Assembly: GCA_033816765.1 (NCBI GenBank)
Contig: CM066289.1
Location: forward strand, 496,001 to 560,000
Direction: 5' to 3'
DNA: 64,000 bases
Origin: Nothopassalora personata
Lineage: Eukaryota; Ascomycota; Dothideomycetes; Mycosphaerellales; Mycosphaerellaceae
A program made the translations under genes and the position numbers. Positions 22,070 to 31,420 of the stretch are shown piece after piece (the first letter of the stretch is position 1; each line of letters begins with the position of its first letter). The notes under the pieces are model-generated. The model worked only from the letters and a program-made list of their open reading frames with translations. It had not been told where the DNA came from and searched no databases.

Positions 22070-23110
22070 ATGTCTACCGTGCCCTCCTCGCCGCTATTCT
22101 CTAGCCGCTCCGCCTCCTCTAGTAGTACTAGTAGCGACAGCACTACTAGCGCCGTAGAAGACGAGCGCCGCTAGGCGGCTCTAGTGCGCGACGCCCCTAG
22201 AACGCCTAGTAGTCGTAAGCGACTAGTATTACCCTCGTAGCTACTAACGCCCTCGCTAGCTACTAAGCTCTCGTAGAGAATTAACATGTATATACGGTAC
22301 CTCCCGTACTTTGTTAGGGGTAAGTCTCTACGCGTGTCGCCTACGATTCGTATACTAACCACTTACTAGACGAGGCTGATAACTGTAATAGTGTTACTAC
22401 CGGCGAGCTCCTAAAGAAGTGTAGCCGCTATAGGCGCAGTAAACATAGCTACGTGCCTAACACTAGCTACGCTATCGCCTCGCTAGTAAGCCGCCTACGC
22501 GCCGCGCGGTCCTAGCGCGACTTCCTTACGGCCATAATAGGCTAGGCGCCTATAGACCTCTAGTAGTAGGAGCTAGTAGAGTAGATCCGCCTATGTACCT
22601 AGCTAGGCAACGATATTAAGGAGGTAAGTCGCTACTTCGCTCGTGCGAGTCGACTACTACTCGCGGGGGAGGGCTCTAGTACGTCCCCTATGCTTCGGCT
22701 AACCCTTCCTATAGGCTATTAGGCAGTTCAATGCCTATAAGCATAAGCGTGCCGGGGAGACCCGTATACGTGCCTCCGCCGCCGCCGCTACTACTGCCGC
22801 CGCCCCCGCCGCCGAAGCCCTCGCGCTCTAGTAGGAGTAGAACCGCGCCCTTAATAGGCTGTTCAAACTCGGCCGCGCTGTAAGTCGTATGTTCCTCGCC
22901 TACGTGTACCCTACTAACCGTAGTCCTAGTTCCTATAGGCGTAGAACATTGACACTACCGCCGCCGACTAGGCATTCTTACCTAAGTTACTACGTAACGA
23001 TAACTAAGGTGCTCGCCTTACACGCTACTCGCGGGCTCCTCGCCTACTACTACTCTACGTAGCCCCTAGTAGGCGCGCTACTCTTTAGCTTTTATTTTAT
23101 TTATAGTTAA
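22070..23110 (+). pseudogene. antisense gene of element B, three exons, RIP-decayed
   Basis: Plus-strand frame opposite to the element, between the chromodomain and its 3' LTR. ATG at 22070 with a Ser-rich start (MSTVPSSPLFSSRSASSSS). Exons 22070-22319, 22370-22623 and 22715-23110. Intron 1 is 50 nt with GTAAGT, a TACTAAC branch site and TAG; intron 2 is 91 nt with GTAAGT, GCTAAC and TAG. Phases match and the joined frame is 900 nt, broken only by TAG/TAA of the RIP type. Exon 2 begins a basic segment with Cys-x2-Tyr-x6-Tyr around RRSKHS, consistent with a Cys-x2-Cys-x6-Cys start after TGT to TAT changes; the second half of a Zn2Cys6 is not evident. Exon 3 is Ala-rich. Confidence 0.5.
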
Positions 23111-23770
23111 GAAAAGTTTTGTTTATGCTCTAGTACTAGTCTTATTTGCTTCTCCTTAACGCCTTATAGTCGGCTACTATGCGATCCGTATTCGCGAGGC
23201 CCTCCGCCGGTTCCTAGCTATTGTACTCCTCTAGCTAGTCCTTCTACTAGACTAGATACTATAGCTTGCCCTTACGCTTACGCCTATCTAGTACTACCTC
23301 TACCTTATACTCTCCGTCCTTATTAGCTAGAGGGGGTACGGGTCCATCCTTATCGCTACCGATATACGGCTCGAGGAGAGAGACATAGAAGACGTTATAG
23401 AGCCTTAAGTCGGCTAGTAGCGCTAGGCGGTACGCCTACGAACCGATAGCGTCCGTAATACGGTATAGGCCGATAAACTTCGGACCTATCTTCTTCTTTA
23501 GCACTACTAACTTAAGGTTCTTCGTTAACAATAGAACTAAGTCACCTACGCGGTAGGTCTTAGCTTAGTAGGTCTTATTATAGTAGCGAGCCTAGCTTTC
23601 TACTGTAGCCTTCTATCGCTCCTCGAGTGTAGCGCGTAGTTTTCGTATGCGACTCGTAGCTGTTACCGCTACTAGTACTTCCCCCCCTAGGTCTCGTCTC
23701 GAGATCTAGTTAGTGTAGGGGCAATCTTAGGTCGCTAACCGTACGCTATTTCGAACGGACTTATCCGTAG

Positions 23771-24533
23771 TTGATTGATTATTCCATTAACGTGCTATTT
23801 GAGTCAAAGACTATGCAACACGGGTCTCGAGAACGAGACCAAAATTTGAGAGAAGGAGAAAAGCCCCGTCGTACCCCGGACGTAAAAACTCCTTAAAAGA
23901 TGCGAGCAACGCTCGCTATTCGAACCGTAAATCGAATATATTGCGGCGTAGTACGCGCGTACCCGGTAGTCGTGTCTTGTCGAGAATTGCGGTTTGTCGC
24001 CTTGCCCCGGGCGAGACAAGTTTTGCGCCCGTGTCTCGTTCTTGTTTTTAAAAAGCCAAGCCGGCCGTACCCGTACGCACCGAGCAAAATCCCAAGAAAC
24101 ACCCGTTGCCTCTGTTTCAATCCAGTCGCGTTCTCCGGTCTCGAGTGTAGCTCCTCGGTCGCAGTGGCCTCGCTGTCGTCCCCCCCTCGGCCTCTCTTGG
24201 TTCCAGCCGTGCAGTATACGTGGTTTGCGCCCCTAAACGCCTCTCTTGGTTCCAGCCGGCAGTTTACGTGGTTTGCCGGGACGACAGGTAGACAGCGCCT
24301 TCGTTGTTCGAGCGACGTGTACGCTATGTACGTCGCTTTCCCTTCTCGCAGTTCCGGAGTTCTTGTTTGTAGATTTTGAGCGTATCTCGTTCGTTCGGTT
24401 CGTCCGACCTGTCTTTTCTTGTTTCGAGTCGAGTAGGCTTGTATTTTTCGAGAGAGAGAGTCTTAGTTTCTCTTCGTCGTAACGAAGATACTTACGTCGT
24501 CCGCCGCGTGAAGGCGCTCTCTATAGGACGACA
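23771..24533. mobile_element. 763-bp unclassified insertion inside element B integrase
   Basis: Flanked by the 11-bp direct repeat cttatccgtag (23760-23770, 24534-24544). Removing it joins the two integrase parts. Unlike its surroundings it is rich in CA and TG, so it arrived after RIP or escaped it. No matching terminal inverted repeats. One end is ttgattgatt-like, so on minus it would end in a short atca repeat; with the 11-bp duplication this suggests a SINE/LINE-type insertion, but no coding or clear Pol III boxes are visible. It contains a 50-bp tandem repeat at about 24190-24285 (unit starts cctctcttggttccagccg). Confidence 0.6.
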
Positions 24534-27495
24534 CTTATCCGTAGTGTTAGGTAGATGCTATTATTAGCTGCGAATTTAGTAACTATAAGCCACTTAGCCC
24601 ACTTAGTTTAATTGTTACTATAGTAATAACGAAGGTATTGTTCGAGGGTTTAGTTTGCCCTCTTAGTTTAGCCGTTAGTCTAAGGGTAAAAGGCCGTAGA
24701 TAGCTTACGCTTTATACGCGCCTCGAAGTAGAAGTTACTCTAAAACTAACTAGTAAAGACCGGACCTCGGTCGCTTACTATGCCTAACGGGACACTATAG
24801 TATCGTACGACTTCGTCTCGTAGGAGCCTCGTAAGCTCTACGGCTATATAAGTCTTCATCGTCGGGATGTATAAGCTCATTTTTAAGTAGCGATCGACTA
24901 TTACTAGGATCGCATTATACACGTAACCGGCTCGCGTACTTAGAGGTAGGTCCGTAATAAAATCTATAGTAATTTCCTACTACGGTCGCTCCGGTCTAGG
25001 AAGCAGTTATAGCCTACTATAGGGTCGATAGCGTTTAGTCTTCGAACCCTAGTAGGTTCTATAGGCTTAGACGTATTGCTTTACGTCCGTACTAAGTAAG
25101 TCCTACTAATAATTACGTCGTAATAGCTCTTTAGTCTTAGTCCTTCTAAAGTAACCCGCGAGGACGTCGTCGTAGTATATGCGAATTAGATGCGACCTAA
25201 TTGCGTGATCCCTAGGTACTACGATCGCGTCTCCGTAGTACATAAGGTCATCCTTTATATACTATCCCTTAGCGTCCCTCGCGCTTAGCGCCTACGCTAA
25301 GTATACGATACACTAGTCGTCTTACTACTACGCGATCTTTATTAAGAGTAGGATTAACTTACCCGTCGAGCTATAAGCTTAACCCTATATTACTGTAGCG
25401 CACACTACTGCTAGTAACGACGGCTTATCTTAATAGGGAAGGTCACCTCTCCGTACTACTATTACCGCGCCTATATCGCCCTACATCGCCTCGTAGGTAG
25501 TAAGTACGCGCTTTACCGTCGGCTCGCTTGTCCCTTCTAGAGACTCCTTCTAGAAAGATAGCTTACTTTATAAGGTAGGTAGTAAGTTCGAAGTTTATTA
25601 CGTTATAGCTACGTAGTTACTACGTCTCGAAGGCGCGTCGGCTAGGTTAGTCTTACCCGGCCGATGCTCCACTATAAAATTAAAAGACTATAGGAACGTA
25701 GCCTATCGAGCTTACCGCCTATTTAGCTACTTTACTGTTATAAAGCCCTATAGGTTAGCGTAGTCGACTAGTACTCGCACCGTATACGTAGCGCCCTCTA
25801 AGTATAGCCTCTAATGCTTAAAAGCCTTAACTACTATAAGTAGCTCCTAATCGTGCGTCTCGTAGTTGCACTTAGCTAGTATTATCTTACGTAAATAGAA
25901 CGCGATAGGATGCTACTTAGCACTAAACAATTAGAATATAATACCTACGATCGCGAAACCTAAGGCATCCGTCTCGACTCGCGTACGTAGCGTAGGATCA
26001 AAGTGCCTAAGTATTAGTGCACCTAAGAATCCGGCCTTAAGCTATCGAAACGCCTACTCTTCGCTTAAGGTCTACGTAAGAGGGCCGTACTTCTTACCGT
26101 CCTTAGATCCCTTTAGTAGGTCCGTTAGGGGCTTATAGACCCTTAAGTATCCTTCTATAAAACGCCGGTAGAAGTTGCAAAACCTAAGGAAGAACTGGAC
26201 CTTATAAAAGGTCGTAGGTGTAGGCCATTCCTCGATAGCGGCTACCCTACTCCTATCTATCGATATGCCTACGGCGCTTACGATAAACCTAAGGAACTCT
26301 ACACTCTCCTAGAAGAAGTAACACTTCTTAGGGTTTGCGAACAGGGTAAACTTTCGTAGCCTCTCTAGTACCGCGCGTACGGCTCGCACGTGTGCCTTAC
26401 GCGTCTCGCTATAGATGAGGATATTATCTAGGTAGACTACGTAAATGTTATTAACTAAGCCGGTTAGCGCCTTATTAATATACCCTTAAAAGGTTACCGG
26501 TGCGTTAGTTAACCCGAACGGCATTACTAGGTACTCGTAGTGTCCGTATCGCGTGCGAAACGTAGTCTTCCACTCATCGCCTCGCTTAATAGGGATACGA
26601 TAGTAGGCGTTCTTTAAATCGATTGTAGTAAAGAACCTAGAACCTAATAGCCTATCTAGCGTCTCGCTAATTAGGGGCAGGGGGTATCGGTTCTTTACTA
26701 TAATCTTATTTAGGCCTCTATAATTAATATAGAGCCTAAGAGTACTATTCTTCTTTAGTACGAATAGGATAGGCGTACCCGCCTCGCTTGCGGACCGCCT
26801 AATCTACCCCTTCTCTATTGCTTACGTAAGGTACTCCTTTAAGGCCTCTAACTTAGTTAAGGACTAGTAGTATAGCGGCTTAAAAGGGGGTTTCTTTCCT
26901 TTAACGAGATTAATCGTATGCTTAACCCCGTCGGGCATCTCACGCTTCGCCTACTTATTAGGTGCGTATACATCTTAGAAGTCTATAAATTCTTTAGGCT
27001 ACGAGGGGCTCTCTCCTTTAGGTACTGCTATAGTAATAGCCCGAACACTTATCGCATAAACCTGCTTTAAGCTCTCGAGATCCTTAAGGAACTCGCGTGC
27101 GTTACGCTACTAAACCGTAGGCGTCTCTATACCGTAGTACTACTAGTTATCCTTATCGGCCTTTACTATCCGATTACGATACCGCTAGGGTCTACCTAAA
27201 ATTACTAATAGCCTACCTATAGGTACCGCGTAGTAGATAGCGTCACTTACGCGCTCTACTCCCGCGTCATTAGCGAGTCGTAGCCGAACCGTAAAGGCGC
27301 CGTAGTAATACCCTAGGTTATGCGTATACGACTCTAACTTCGGTAGCCTTGCCCTATTAATAGGTTGCATTTAATATCGGAGTATATACTTATACGACAC
27401 TAGGCTAAGATCTGTATAGTCATCTAGGAGAAACGTAGCCTCGCGAAAGCCCTTACGAGTCTCGACTGCGCCTCGCAAGTAACGCGCTAGACACG

Positions 27496-27681
27496 TATCT
27501 ACTCGCCTTAAAGGGTCGACTTTAGGAAAACTCGGACTTAGGAGCGACCCACTTATAGTCCTCTACCTTTTCCCTAGTCGCTACGATAGATATATATCTA
27601 CTCGCCTTAAGGGGTCGACTTTAGGAAAACTCGGACTTAGGAGCGACCTACTTCTAGTCCTCTACCTTTTCCCTAGTCGCT
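27496..27681. repeat. 99-bp-period tandem duplication in element B
   Basis: Two copies starting tatctactcgcctta at 27496 and 27595, about 87 bp similar plus a spacer, differing by a few transitions. Located on the Pol side of the Gag knuckle of element B. Probably arose before RIP. Confidence 0.8.
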
Positions 27682-27853
27682 GCCCTTCTTAGTTAGAGCC
27701 TTCGTAGCGTCTACCCTACGAACCGCTTACGCGCTACGGTCCTTCTATAGGTGCCTATTCGGGCAATCCGTCTTAATGTAACCCTTCTTATAGCATCTAT
27801 AGCACTCCGCTTTAGTCCTATCGAAGGTTATAGACGATCCGCCGGCGTCCCGC

Positions 27854-28169
27854 TGTTAGGAACCGCTGTACGTTATCACAACTCGGGCTTGGATCTTTGC
27901 AGGGATGTCTCAATCAGTTATGAAGGTAGTGGTTCCAAACAGTATATGGTGTATACTTAAAATGAGTTGAGCACGAAGCTCCTATCTACTTGCAAAAGAG
28001 CGTCGTCTATATAGTGCCATGTCTTGGCGCGGTCTGTCCTGCTCTCTCGGTAGAGCACTAAGAGCGCTCTGCTATGAGTCACACAAGAGCGCCCGCTCAT
28101 TGGCAGCGCGTGTCCCTATTCCCAACGAATGAAGTTCTTCCACGTGCACGATCGTACCGGACCGTAACA
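27854..28169 (-). repeat. E2 3' LTR
   Basis: 316 bp. Against the 5' LTR all differences fall in the first ~112 bp (R/U5 side); the U3 side is identical. Confidence 0.9.
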
Positions 28170-28272
28170 CCATCCCCCTCCCTAGGATCGATGCCCCAGC
28201 GATCACGTGTCGTTAGTCATAAGTAGGTCCTGTCCTCCGAAGTTCAAATTCCGCAACCACCCTTTTCTTACC

Positions 28273-28858
28273 ATGTCTTCGTCCTCCGCCCAGCGCAAAA
28301 AACGTCGTCTTGCTAAAATCTTTGCTGATCCCTTTGTTCCTTCTAAACCTTGCGACCACTGTTGCCGGAATCAGCGCCCCTGCGTTTACATTGCCGATTT
28401 TTCCATCATGTCTTGTGCCAACTGCACCCGCCTCGGGAAACCTTGTGTCACCTCCTCCCTCGAGAAACTCGACCGCGTCGTGGAAGAGTTGACAGAGAAG
28501 ATCGAGTCAGACGAGCAGGAGATAGAGCGGCTCAAGATTTCCGCGGAAGACATTTTCCGAAAGATCGAGGCTCTCCGTCAGCGGATCCGTCGCAATCGCG
28601 AGGTTCGAAACATGAATAACTCCCGGGTCGACGAGGAAGTAGCCCACCTCGCCGCCAACACAGAGTTCGATCCGAACGACCCCGAACTGTCGGACTTCCC
28701 TGGTCTCGAGAGCGATCTTCTTGGAGCCGGCCTCGCTTCTCCGTTCTCGTGGCCCGATGGCCATCCGTCGTAAGTCGTGATATCCAGTAGTCATTTGTCC
28801 CGTGTCGTTGTGTTGACTTCTGTGTCCTAGGTCATCAAATCAAGAAGCCGCTGTTTGA
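28273..28858 (+). CDS. E2 antisense Zn2Cys6 / coiled-coil protein
   Basis: Opposite to E2 Gag. ATG at 28273. Exon 1 is 28273-28769; a GTAAGT donor overlaps its stop and splices (intron 28770-28830, acceptor CCTAG) to 28831-28858. The joined frame is 525 nt (174 aa), ending SSNQEAAV as in E1. Ser-rich start with a basic RKKRR run, then C27-x2-C30-x6-C37-x10-C48-x2-C51-x6-C58, fitting Zn2Cys6. A coiled coil follows at about 63-115 and an acidic tail (FDPNDPELSDFPGLESDLL). Outside the cysteines and the last exon it has little resemblance to the E1 protein. Confidence 0.75.
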
Positions 28859-28885
28859 TGCCTTGCTGTCCTCAGGTTGTTTCTG

Positions 28886-29878
28886 CTAGGCAGATTTCGA
28901 GAAGAAGTTCTCGCATTCCTGGTATGTATTCTCTTCGCGAATCATTGCGTTGAACTCGCGGCTAACCATGTTCTTCTTCTTGCAGTTTCTTGCAAAGTGG
29001 CCTTGCTCGCCACATACGTAGCAGGTGGAACCTTTGCTCTTCAGCCCCCTTCCTGTCCTACGTTCCGTTACGTCCAATTCCATTGGGTCTCCGTAACCAT
29101 TAGGGTCCTGACTTCTGGCCTTGAAGCCCCCTCTTCCGCCCGCGGCGGGTCTCTGGTATCCAGGCTGTACGTGTCGGTCGTACCTCAACTCCTGGAGCCT
29201 TTCGTCGATCTCCTTTGCTGCCCTGATCATCGCCCCTAGCGTAACGACGCTGGCGTTTCGGGATAGTTCGGCTTTGACGTTGTCTTTCAGCCCGAGGTAG
29301 AACTGCGATCGCAAAGCTGCGTCGTTCCATTCCAGGTCGGCGGCATATCCTTGGAATTCTGAGGCGTACAGCGCTACAGAAGTAGTCTGTCGAAGTTGTC
29401 GGATATGTCGGTCGGCGTATACCTCCTCATTTGGTATCCCGTATAGATCATCGAGTTTCGTCTCAAACTCGTCGTAGTCGTGGAAAATTTTTCGAGTTTC
29501 CGTTTTCGGTGTTTCTCCCTCGCCCTGGTTGTGTAGCCAGTCCTTGAGGTATGGTCGGAATCCTCTAGCTGCTTTTCCTCGTAGGAAGGATGCGGCGTAC
29601 AAGACTTTAGAAGCCTCGCCTTGAAACTGGTGTGCGTTGAAGTGAAGGTACAACTGAACCTGCAGTTGAAAAGCCTCCAGTTTGTCCTTGGTCCCGTCGA
29701 ACGTCTCCGGCGTAGACACCTTAGGTGCACGGTGGTGGTCCAATGGGTTCAGCATACCCATAGGAGTGTTGTTGTTCTTGCTGCTTCCTGTAATCGACAT
29801 TTCGCTCATTCGTTCCGTGATGCCAGTTGACTGTGGCTGTTGTCGTGACGGACTCCGGGTAGCGTCTCTCCCAGACAT
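28886..29878 (-). CDS. gag: E2 Gag protein with zinc knuckle
   Basis: 330 aa, ATG at 29878, starting 33 nt inside the 5' LTR end. Same domains as the E1 Gag: Ser/Asn-rich start, capsid-like region and one CCHC knuckle (CYVCGEQGHFARNC). It differs from E1 at only a few residues, in the last 40 (for example His-Phe for His-Tyr in the knuckle and NFFSKSA for SFLSKSA at the end). Intact, so able to form particles if expressed. Confidence 0.9.
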   Translation of the reverse strand: MSGRDATRSPSRQQPQSTGITERMSEMSITGSSKNNNTPMGMLNPLDHHRAPKVSTPETFDGTKDKLEAFQLQVQLYLHFNAHQFQGEASKVLYAASFLRGKAARGFRPYLKDWLHNQGEGETPKTETRKIFHDYDEFETKLDDLYGIPNEEVYADRHIRQLRQTTSVALYASEFQGYAADLEWNDAALRSQFYLGLKDNVKAELSRNASVVTLGAMIRAAKEIDERLQELRYDRHVQPGYQRPAAGGRGGFKARSQDPNGYGDPMELDVTERRTGRGLKSKGSTCYVCGEQGHFARNCKKKNMVSREFNAMIREENTYQECENFFSKSA

Positions 29879-29910
29879 ATGCAAAGGGCCCTGGTGGTGG
29901 TGCTCAAAGT

Positions 29911-30226
29911 TGTTAGGAACCGCTGTACGTTATCCCAACTGGGCTTGGATCTTTGCAGGGATGTCTCTGACTCGTTGAGAAGGTAGTGGTCCCAAACAGT
30001 ATATGGTGTATACTTGAAATGAGTTGAGCACGAAGCTCCTATCTACTTGCAAAAGAGCGTCGTCTATATAGTGCCATGTCTTGGCGCGGTCTGTCCTGCT
30101 CTCTCGGTAGAGCACTAAGAGCGCTCTGCTATGAGTCACACAAGAGCGCCCGCTCATTGGCAGCGCGTGTCCCTATTCCCAACGAATGAAGTTCTTCCAC
30201 GTGCACGATCGTACCGGACCGTAACA
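29911..30226 (-). repeat. E2 5' LTR
   Basis: 316 bp; carries ctatatag (TATA) and, further on in the element's sense, GTGCTCAA, complementary to the TTGAGCAC right after the LTR, as in E1. Confidence 0.9.
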
Positions 30227-31218
30227 CCCGCTAGTAACTCGCACCCGGGTCGCGAGACGCCTAACTATACTTCTACTGCTTCGAGCTACGATCGCTTCGC
30301 CCTTAGTCGCCCTTAGTCTCTCGCCTACGGCGACTATACTGCCCGCGGTCGTACCCTCCGCTACTACGCTCCGTGCTTTTAATACGCGAAGCTAGGATTA
30401 CTAGTTCCTCTCTAGTTATTAGGATATTATAAAACTTAACGATTGCGGACCGTAGGCTAGGCGTAAGCTTAGCGAGTATATGTCGCACGCGTTACGCCTC
30501 CGTATAGTCCCCTAACTAATCCTCTATAACATCTAGCTTAGTCGTAAACTAACGTACTATCTAGTTGTCCTTCTATTTCACCGCCTTATACTCTAACATT
30601 ACGTTAAGTACGCGGTTTATAGGATTACCGCATACGTCTCGATAGAACTCCTTAAAGTCCTAGTATATATACCCTTTAAGGTTAAGGACGCTATAGTTAG
30701 CGTACTATCGCTTACTTACCTCTCCGCTTAGGTATATAACCCTATATAGGACCTTTAACTCGTTCGTCGTATACGTGCCGCCTAAGAGGGTAAAGATAAG
30801 AGAGAGCTCCCTTAGGAATACCCGTGCTTTCTTAATCGAGTCCCCTCTAAAAGGCGTAGGTTCTTTAAGATGTAAACGTGTCGCATGCGATACGACCGCG
30901 CCTCGAGCTACGATATTATCGTTAGTTACTATAGATAGAGGAGGGGGAGGGGGAGTAGGGGATAGTTCTCCGCCGGATTCGCCCTAAGGGTCCGCCGGCG
31001 GCACGCTTACGTCCCGTAAGATCTCTAACTATTTAATCTCCCTCTATATCTCCTTCTCCTTAACCTCTACCCGAAGGGCATCCCTCCTTACGACTAAGGC
31101 TATACGCCTCGCTTGTTGCTAGGCCCTAGGGCTTAGGGGAGCCGTAGGCGTAGCGCTACTATCGTCGCGTTCGGACTCTATAGCGTGTATAGATTATAAC
31201 GAAGAGAAGAACTAGAAC

Positions 31219-31415
31219 TATTAAGGGGATGTCGTAATGTATAGTACGCCTACGACCTACTAGTCGTAGATGAACTAATTCTTGCCTTTTGTTTAAGACG
31301 CATCGCGCGTCGCAAGGTGTACTAATACGTGTTACGTGCGGCTTAGCAGCCGGTCGCGACCGCATGTTACATGTAAGGCTATATATAGGGGTTAGCTACT
31401 AGGCTACCCCTTATA
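31219..31415 (-). repeat. Element B 5' LTR
   Basis: 197 bp copy matching 21572-21768, with transitions typical of RIP and one transversion. Confidence 0.85.
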
Positions 31416-31420
31416 ACTAC

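Larger units (their letters stand above)
27854..30226 (-). mobile_element. E2: young non-autonomous LTR retrotransposon, inverted relative of E1
   Basis: 2373 bp, flanked by cccgc (27849-27853, 30227-30231). LTRs of 316 bp each with the same ends as E1. Gag is on minus and a Zn2Cys6 gene on plus. No enzymes. Not RIP-mutated, although inserted into RIP-mutated element B, whose Gag it splits. Gag, leader and R-U5 match E1 closely. The antisense first exon and most of U3 do not resemble E1. Confidence 0.9.
23150..31218 (-). pseudogene. Element B gag-pol remnant
   Basis: Read on minus with RIP stops. Gag lies at about 30232-31200 and continues left of E2 from 27848 with a knuckle CYRCYKKGYIKTDC (CCHC with His to Tyr). 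The reverse transcriptase core is near 26420-26760 ([34 protein letters not shown]). RNase H and integrase follow (VSDRGPVFTS near 24740). Integrase is interrupted at 23771-24533 and resumes with SPFEIAYG. A chromodomain (KVEVVLDRRKRKGKL followed by EEYNSxEP) lies near 23200-23310. Stops make it non-functional. Confidence 0.85.
21572..31415 (-). mobile_element. Element B: RIP-decayed Ty3/gypsy chromodomain retrotransposon, inverted
   Basis: Coding strand is minus. LTRs of 197 bp at 21572-21768 and 31219-31415, flanked by actac (21567-21571, 31416-31420). LTR differences are almost all transitions. It carries E2 and a 763-bp insertion; without them it is about 6.7 kb. Minus-strand order: Gag with CCHC knuckle, reverse transcriptase, RNase H, integrase, chromodomain, then a plus-strand (antisense) gene before the 3' LTR. 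It landed in the 5' leader of element C. Confidence 0.9.

Noticed and set aside
28877..29239. Plus-strand frame inside E2 (and the mirror in E1, 19119-19361 minus) as an additional protein
   Set aside because: Exact reverse-strand shadow of the Gag knuckle region, without a start context or motif.
31219..31415. Orientation of element B as plus, from the aagggga tract before tgtcg
   Set aside because: The tract is part of the LTR itself (present at both copies and inside the actac duplication), and Gag, reverse transcriptase, integrase and chromodomain all read on minus.
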